DNA of 64,000 nucleotides, from contig JAHLEZ010000005.1 of assembly GCA_020726505.1 (NCBI GenBank), positions 1,984,001 through 2,048,000 on the forward strand, written 5' to 3'. The notes beneath the pieces were generated by a model that worked only from the letters and a program-made list of their open reading frames with translations, did not search any database and was not told the origin of the DNA. The stretch is from Leptodontidium sp. MPI-SDFR-AT-0119. Lineage: Eukaryota > Ascomycota > Leotiomycetes > Helotiales > Leptodontidiaceae. Positions 58,417 to 64,000 of this stretch are shown here, one piece after another; positions within the stretch are counted from its first letter, which is position 1, and the number at the start of each line of letters is the position of its first letter. Both the position numbers and the translations under genes were made by a program.

Positions 58417-59920
58417 ATGTCACATTCAATACGAAGATACAAGACCGACGTCAGCGAGCGTAGTGCCGCAAGTCACAGCGACGAGTCTCAGGACTCCCAA
58501 AGCACAACCCCAACCTCTCTCTACAGCAGTCCAAGTCCCTCATTACGACAAGCTACAGACCTCTACTCGAAGCAGCAATATGACATCTCTCCCTGCACGA
58601 CCTTCTGCGCTCGCTCGTCGACGGAAACCTACTCCTCAACAGTCGAATCCTTGCAAGAGCTCTGCGAAGAACCAGATTCTTACGACCCGGAATATGAGGT
58701 CCCAGAGTACCGCGAACCAGTCGACCACAACCTCAGACCTTCCAACCCTTCTGATTTCGCCGACTTCTTTCCAACTATGAACCGTCTCTGCATCCGTCAC
58801 GACGACACCACCCACGACGGGAACATGAACCTGCGAGTCGACACCGAGAGGAAGAGAGGCACAATCCAGCTCTTCCACCTGAAGATGAACGACCTCAAGA
58901 AACGCGAGTTCTCCCTCCGCCGGTACGAACGCTCCTCCGGTCGTGAAGTCTGCCACTCCGCCCGCAAATTCACCACTCCCTCCTCAGAGAAACGTCCGGC
59001 AATGGCACGATCAGTCTCAAACGCATTCGCCAGTATTGTCAAGCCGGAATTCAAACGGACATCCTCCGGCCTCTCTACATCAAGTTCCCACTCGGCCAAG
59101 AAATCAATCAAACGTCAAGACAGCGGTTACGGCTCCAACTCCGACGACGACGACGAATACTACGAAGACGACAACGCTACCTACTTCCCCAGCCCGAACA
59201 AATCCAAATCCACCATCCAAATCCCCTCCAACACGACCAAGCTCGAGTTCAGCAACTACGCACAAGTGCTCGTGAAACGTCGGGGTGCTAAATCCTCAAA
59301 GCGCTACGAGTTCGAGTATTGGGGTCACAAGTACACGTGGAAGCGTGTGGTGAAGAAGGATGGTGAGGGGAAGGAGATCAGCTATCATTTGTACCAAGGA
59401 GACAACGGACATGCCGTTGCGCATATCGTGCCGGAGTTGAGGAGTCGGAGTCAGGTGCGTGAGGAGGAGAGGAATGGTGGATGGATCAAGCCGTGCTCGA
59501 TGTGGATTTCGGATAGGAGTGTGCTGGAGGCTGTTACTGATGTTGCGGAGTAAGTTTGGCCACCTCATCACCCTCACCCTCTACGATCAAAACTTCTATC
59601 CCAGAAGTCGAAGATGTATTCGGATCTGGATTGGATTTGGAGGTAGCCGATATGTACTAACACCTACAAGCGTCATCATCGCAACAGGTCTCATAGCCCT
59701 CGTCGACGATAGCATCAAATCCCATTTCCACTCCACGACCCGCCCCACCATCTCCCGCACTCACACCCTCCCCATCCCTAAACTCGGCATGGACTTGGAA
59801 TATGTTGGGCCCCGCGCCCTCGTTGAACACATGTTCAAGCGTCGCAATAGTGGTGCATCCACGAAAGAGAGGGAGCAGAGACCGAGTCCGTTGAGAGCCC
59901 ATGCTGTCACGGCGTATTGA
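58417..59920 (+). CDS. unknown fungal protein with Ser-rich N-terminus and ordered C-terminal domain
   Basis: Exons 58417-59549 and 59671-59920 flank a 121-nt intron with a clear branch site (TACTAAC at 59655-59661), giving 460 residues. Residues 1-75 are Ser/Thr-rich. Residues 115-185 (MNRLCIRHDDTTHDGNMNLRV, IQLFHLKMNDLKKREFSLRRYER) and 270-410 (LEFSNYAQVLVKRRG, KRYEFEYWGHKYTWKRVV, SYHLYQGDNGHAVAHIVPE, ATGLIALVDDSIK) look like two halves of one beta-rich domain, split by a disordered basic insert with an acidic run (DDDDEYYEDD). The layout recalls Tubby/LURP-like barrels, but this is a guess. It lies downstream of the long gene-free region, a context more usual for regulators. No signal peptide. 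Confidence 0.75.
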
Positions 59921-61184
59921 TATGAATATGAAAGTGAGGATGAGAGATATCGACAGCAATGAAAAGTTTCGCAGTTCGAGACTTGGAAGAGGTGATAGGA
60001 CAGTACAGCGCGGATTCAAGGATCTGGTGACTGGTGCTGGTGGGACTTGTCGAGGGATGTTCGAGGATTACATACAGGACCCGGCCAGCAAGTCTAGCTT
60101 CGGGGATATACGTTTATACAACAGGATACTCTGCTACATGATACTATTGGATACGACAGTACTGATTTATCAATGGAATGTATCGATGGATGGATGGGAG
60201 GAGCATTGGGCTGGGTTCATTATGCAGATGGATGTGGATATGGATCTGATACGGAGTAACATGACCTGGCATGGCATGGCATGGGACGGCGTACACATTC
60301 GCATTTTTACAACATGGCATATCATGTCATATCATATGCACGGCGATGCATTGGAGTTTTTTTTTGTTTTCACCTCAATCTCTGTCAACAACAACAACAA
60401 TATTCTCCTTTTGAACATGAATGGATGACCCTTCTCACCATCATGCCTTTCTTGCACAAAAAATTATACTCTTCTTTGTTCATTCACGATCATGTGGAGC
60501 TTTATCTATCTATCTTTCATGAGATATGAGATAATGAGAATATGACCATTTTTAATGGAAATGAAATGAAAATACTCTTCTACCTTAAAACCCCCAGTTC
60601 TCTTCTCCCGATGTTTTTTGATTATTTGATTTCTTGGTTTGTCTATTTGCTTCAGGATGTTTAACTGTTTGAGGAGGGGGGTAGGAATGGAATGGAATTA
60701 ATTCCTTCATTATTATGCATTCATTGTATTGCACTGCCTAGAATTACTGGAGTTTTTGGATCATACAGTAGATAAATGTCTTGGAAAATGACTCTGATTG
60801 TGACTCTGCCTCCCACTCTGCCTATGACTGGCGTTACGAAGTTATAATAAAGTACTTTAAAGTGGAGTGAGTGACCGTATTTGTGGGGCGACGAAGTGAA
60901 AGTGACGAGGCGAACACAGCCCTTCTCGCCAAGAGGTCATGTCTTAAAAAACCCTCTCAACTCCTTCCACCCCGCGGCGTAGTAAAGCAGTATTTAAGTA
61001 GGCAGATAAGTTATCAACAACCAGCGGGATTCAAGAAAAGGCAAATCAAGACAATAGCAAGAAAGCAAGGAAAGAGTCTGTGCCCTGGCGGGTAATATAC
61101 ATGCATACAAAATACTGGAGTGAACTAACCCACCCCCGCTCGGTTTTTTCTTTCTTTTCTCTTTTCTTTTTTCTTAGCGACGGC
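59921..61184. other. intergenic region left of transposon
   Basis: AT-rich. No gene seen. A T/C-rich tract (about 61145-61174) borders the transposon. Confidence 0.5.
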
Positions 61185-61186
61185 TA

Positions 61187-61279
61187 ATTGTCGGTTCCCA
61201 CTCCCCACCTCTGGTAGTCGGTGTATTTGAAATGTCCGAATATTTGGAATGTCCGGTTGCCTGAATGCCTCAGGAGGGG
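61187..61279 (+). repeat. left 93-bp terminal inverted repeat
   Basis: Begins ATTGTCGGTTCCC and ends CAGGAGGGG. Identical in inverse to 63845-63937. Contains two GAAATGTCCG/GGAATGTCCG sub-repeats around an AATATT-centred near-palindrome, a possible transposase-binding site. Confidence 0.93.
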
Positions 61280-61490
61280 AGCTAAGAGGGCTCGCTTATC
61301 ACGGGTACCCCTGTTTCTCACCAAAATAAGGGGAATTTAGATTGTCCCAACCTTCTTGTTTACGATGTGATACATTTTACATCAAAAGTGAGGATATATA
61401 TTATGTTACCTTAAATGATTTAGAAATGCTTGGTTTCCGTCTTATACAGTATAATTTACATACAAATGGAAGAGAATCAACATAATCTTG

Positions 61491-63728
61491 TTATCCTAAT
61501 GAAATCGTCACTTCTTCCTCCCAAAATGCGTGCTCCTCTTGGGCAGTTAATGCCACCGGGGGTACAGTTATGAAGTCTTGCTGAGAATCAAATACAGAAC
61601 GATCGCCCTGGGTATCAATAATAAAGCTTTCTTGGTAGGATTCCGGGACTTTTAGAATACTAGGACGGGTTGCTTGTGCTTTGGCTTCCATGGCGATAAT
61701 CGCTGGGTCTAAAACGCCATAATCAGGGTGTATATACTTCAAAACCGGGTCCATTTGAAGCTGTTCTAGGCGCTCTGCTTCTATCCGGTCTTCGGTATCG
61801 TACTTTTGCTGTAAGTCGGTCTTTTGTTTGACAGCTTTATCGTACTCTGTTTGGGCATTTGCCCTATCTAAACTAGCCTTTACAACAGCAGTTGTACTAG
61901 CATCTTTGAGATTGGCTTGCTTCTTAATCTTAATATCTAAAGTATCGGATTTGCGCTTTAAAACGTTGTTTCGGATACTCATTTGTCGTATTTGGGTATT
62001 AGACTTCTCCTGGCGTTTCTTGGCTACCTTCACATTCTTGATTTTAATAGCGTCGCTAGTAACGATTACTAGAATATCGGCTTTAATATTTCCACTTGTC
62101 TATTCTGTCTTTCGTTGCTGTTGATCTCTAAGGCCTTATTTGAGCTCAACGTAGCCTTGAGTCTCTATATAAGCACTTTTTAGTGTGAGGCTCGCTCCTT
62201 CTAAAATAGTTTCTATTCGCCGAGTAGGTAAGTTAGATAACACGTCTCTTCGGTCCTGAATAAAGCTTTGGAGCTCGGAAAGGCCTTAGAGCGTATCTTG
62301 TACGCAGTGTAGTTGGAGAGGATTCTCTGAAGGTATTATATGTTTTGGCGGTAAAGATGGCTCAAATACATGTATAGAATCCACGGCTTTTTGCTCGTTA
62401 AAGGGCCATAAACTAGGTGTTGAGAAACCACTCTGAATAGTAATTTCATCTAGAGCCTCTTCCCGAATCTTTAGTAGGTCCCACATAAAGCTCACAATAT
62501 TATAGTGAGTTTCTCCTGACTTGGCAGATCGTCGTACGGCTTTGCTATGCCAACCTTTGATCTTACTGAAGCACTTCACATCGGCCAGTTACATATAATG
62601 CCTACTATGCGGTATAAAAGGGACTTAGTAAATGTAATATTCTTCACATATGATTTTGAAGGCATCAGAGTTGTGTGAAGAGTGTCCATCTATTAGGAGA
62701 ACAACCCATAGAGTCTCTCCATGAGGTTTAAGGCCGGTGTGTTTAATAAAATGGGCAAGCCAATATAGGCCGAGTTTCTCATTAGTATAACCAAAATCAC
62801 TAATTCCAATAAGCTCATCCCCAGTTTGTTGACTATTAAACCAATCCTCTTGAAATAAAGAAGCGGCTACAATGCACATTCCTAGTATCCGTGTTCCGTC
62901 GGCACATATTCCTTCGATTATTGTCACTTGTCGACGGTCTTCTGGAGAGAATTCATAGAACTCTTTTATTCCCGCTGGAACAAACACCTTCTTTCTACGC
63001 ATAACACCGACTCTGATCCCTCCTTCGTCGAAGTTATATACACGGGAAGCTCCATTAAGATCACCCCAAATGCCCGTAGTCCGAAGAACCTTTTGATATT
63101 GCCTCATCCACCTTCGTAATTCGACGACATCTTGTGCTGTTTTCCGTTTATAGTCGATAGGCTTAGAAGTGATAGCCTTTAGTCGTGTTTTGAACTCTTT
63201 AGTATGTGTAAACTTTTGTAAAAAGCTCTCTGATGGGCCAATAAAGTTAAGTCGACGAAGCTGAACCAACATCTTTATTCTCTGGCCAATCATATCCAAA
63301 TCGGCCTCAAATCCTTCCCATGCCTAGCTCTCAACGTATCGATATATAACCTCTAATTCGTTGCCTTGTAAAAGAGTTTCCCTCCCTTTCCTAGGGCCTT
63401 GGCCATGCTTCAAAATTCGTTGCATATTCCGGTGATATCGTTCCCCTATTCCGACAGCTTTACAAGCCTTCGCCACAGAGCTTCCGGGGTAGTTTATATG
63501 CCATACTCTTGCCGCATCGATTCTAGAAGGAGACGGAGGAGGGGTTTTCGGTGGTAGTAAAGGCTTTAAATAGGTAGGTAGGGTAGGAGAGCTAAATATC
63601 AAGGGATTGAATGGCGGGGACGAAGGTGGAGGCGACGTATAAGGTAGTAGTAGAGAAGCAGGCAAATACGCATTAAAATCCAAATCCTAAGGCCACTCTC
63701 TGTCGGCATTAATAAATGAATCCATCAT
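61491..63728 (-). pseudogene. pogo-type transposase frame with seven in-frame TAA/TAG
   Basis: The frame starting ATG ATG at 63728 stays in one phase to TGA-free end 61491 (746 codons) with no frameshift. It is interrupted by TAG 63689, TAG 63326, TAA 62627, TAA 62591, TAA 62288, TAA 62138 and TAG 62102 (first base, minus strand). Domains in order: a Pro-rich leader and psq-type HTH (ARVWHINYPGSSVAKACKAVG), a CENP-B-like segment, and a DDE domain with VYNFDEGGIRVG and LLIDGHSSHNSD. The third acidic motif, H-S-R-H-Y-M-stop-L-A-D-V, lies at 62591. A coiled-coil C-terminal part follows. The stop at 62591 sits exactly where the family has Gln (LQPLD). Either C-to-T mutation of CAA/CAG or stop read-through explains this. 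I annotate it as a pseudogene by default. Confidence 0.8.
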
Positions 63729-63844
63729 GAAGGAGGTTCAATCAATTAGGCGAATTAAATACAATTGGCACATTGTAATCTCAAGAAGTGACTTCTTAAC
63801 GTCGCGATTTACTATGCGGCCGCTAGTACCTAGCCGTGCCAAGA

Positions 63845-63937
63845 CCCCTCCTGAGGCATTCAGGCAACCGGACATTCCAAATATTCGGACATTTCAAATA
63901 CACCGACTACCAGAGGTGGGGAGTGGGAACCGACAAT
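63845..63937 (-). repeat. right 93-bp terminal inverted repeat
   Basis: Reverse complement of 61187-61279 with no mismatch seen. Flanked by TA at 63938-63939. Confidence 0.93.
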
Positions 63938-64000
63938 TATAAGGTTCGTTATTCGATATCCGCAAACGCATGTACGCTCTTGTATCTGTATCTGAATTTG

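Larger units (their letters stand above)
61187..63937. mobile_element. pogo/Fot1-type DNA transposon, full length
   Basis: 2751 bp, bounded by TA on both sides (61185-61186 and 63938-63939), the target duplication of Tc1/mariner elements. Inverted repeats of 93 bp (61187-61279 and 63845-63937) are identical base for base by eye. One transposase-like reading frame fills the interior on the minus strand. Perfect ends suggest recent movement, even though the transposase frame carries stops, so it may have been moved by an enzyme made elsewhere. Confidence 0.92.

Overview
The window looks like nuclear DNA of a filamentous ascomycete (Pezizomycotina). Genes are separated by 0.3-3 kb gaps, introns are short (47-207 nt) with GTAAGT/GTACGT-like donors and CTAAC-type branch sites, and the gene families are typical of filamentous fungi: BBC1, Mrp51, a PDR-type ABC-G pump, an asaB/GA4-desaturase-like oxygenase, a NACHT (NLR-like) NTPase, a three-hevein-domain secreted protein and a pogo/Fot1-type transposon. 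A leotiomycete is my guess from the overall flavour; the sequence alone does not prove it.

Layout. 0.5-6.1 kb: a small membrane protein, a low-complexity basic protein whose second exon was recovered by splicing, and a cluster of very small CxxC/CxxC zinc proteins (two intact, one decayed). 6.2-8.6 kb: gamma-tubulin complex component GCP4. 9.6-11.4 kb: two tandem very small proteins, each with a textbook PAM2 motif (poly(A)-binding-protein MLLE ligand); the second carries a frameshift at a C run. 12.6-20 kb: housekeeping block with the actin-patch protein BBC1, the RNA polymerase II CTD phosphatase Rtr1 and ribosomal protein eS17. 20-23.4 kb: NACHT NTPase pseudogene. 23.6-30 kb: RNase H-like protein, mitoribosomal Mrp51, a medium-chain reductase and an unknown nuclear-looking protein. 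31-41 kb: accessory block with a nine-exon PDR transporter, an asaB-like oxygenase, a broken secreted glycoprotein gene and a three-CBM18 chitin-binding protein. 42-51 kb: a 2EXR/F-box-like protein, a small zinc-ribbon protein, an APH-fold kinase and a covalent-flavin oxidase. 51-58.4 kb: a 7.4-kb stretch without a supportable gene, lying upstream of an unknown conserved-looking protein. 61.2-63.9 kb: a complete TA-flanked DNA transposon with identical 93-bp inverted repeats.

The housekeeping genes serve unrelated core functions. The accessory genes (pump, oxygenase, flavin oxidase, chitin-binding protein, NLR relic) suggest chemical and biotic interaction, but they do not form one obvious biosynthetic cluster. 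The most unusual observations are three. The transposase frame runs unbroken in phase from 63728 to 61491 except for seven stops, all TAA or TAG, and one of these falls on the invariant Gln of the pogo 'LQPLD' motif. The PAM2 mini-proteins are tandem paralogues. One zinc mini-protein has its start codon split by an intron. No tRNA, rRNA or CRISPR array was recognised.
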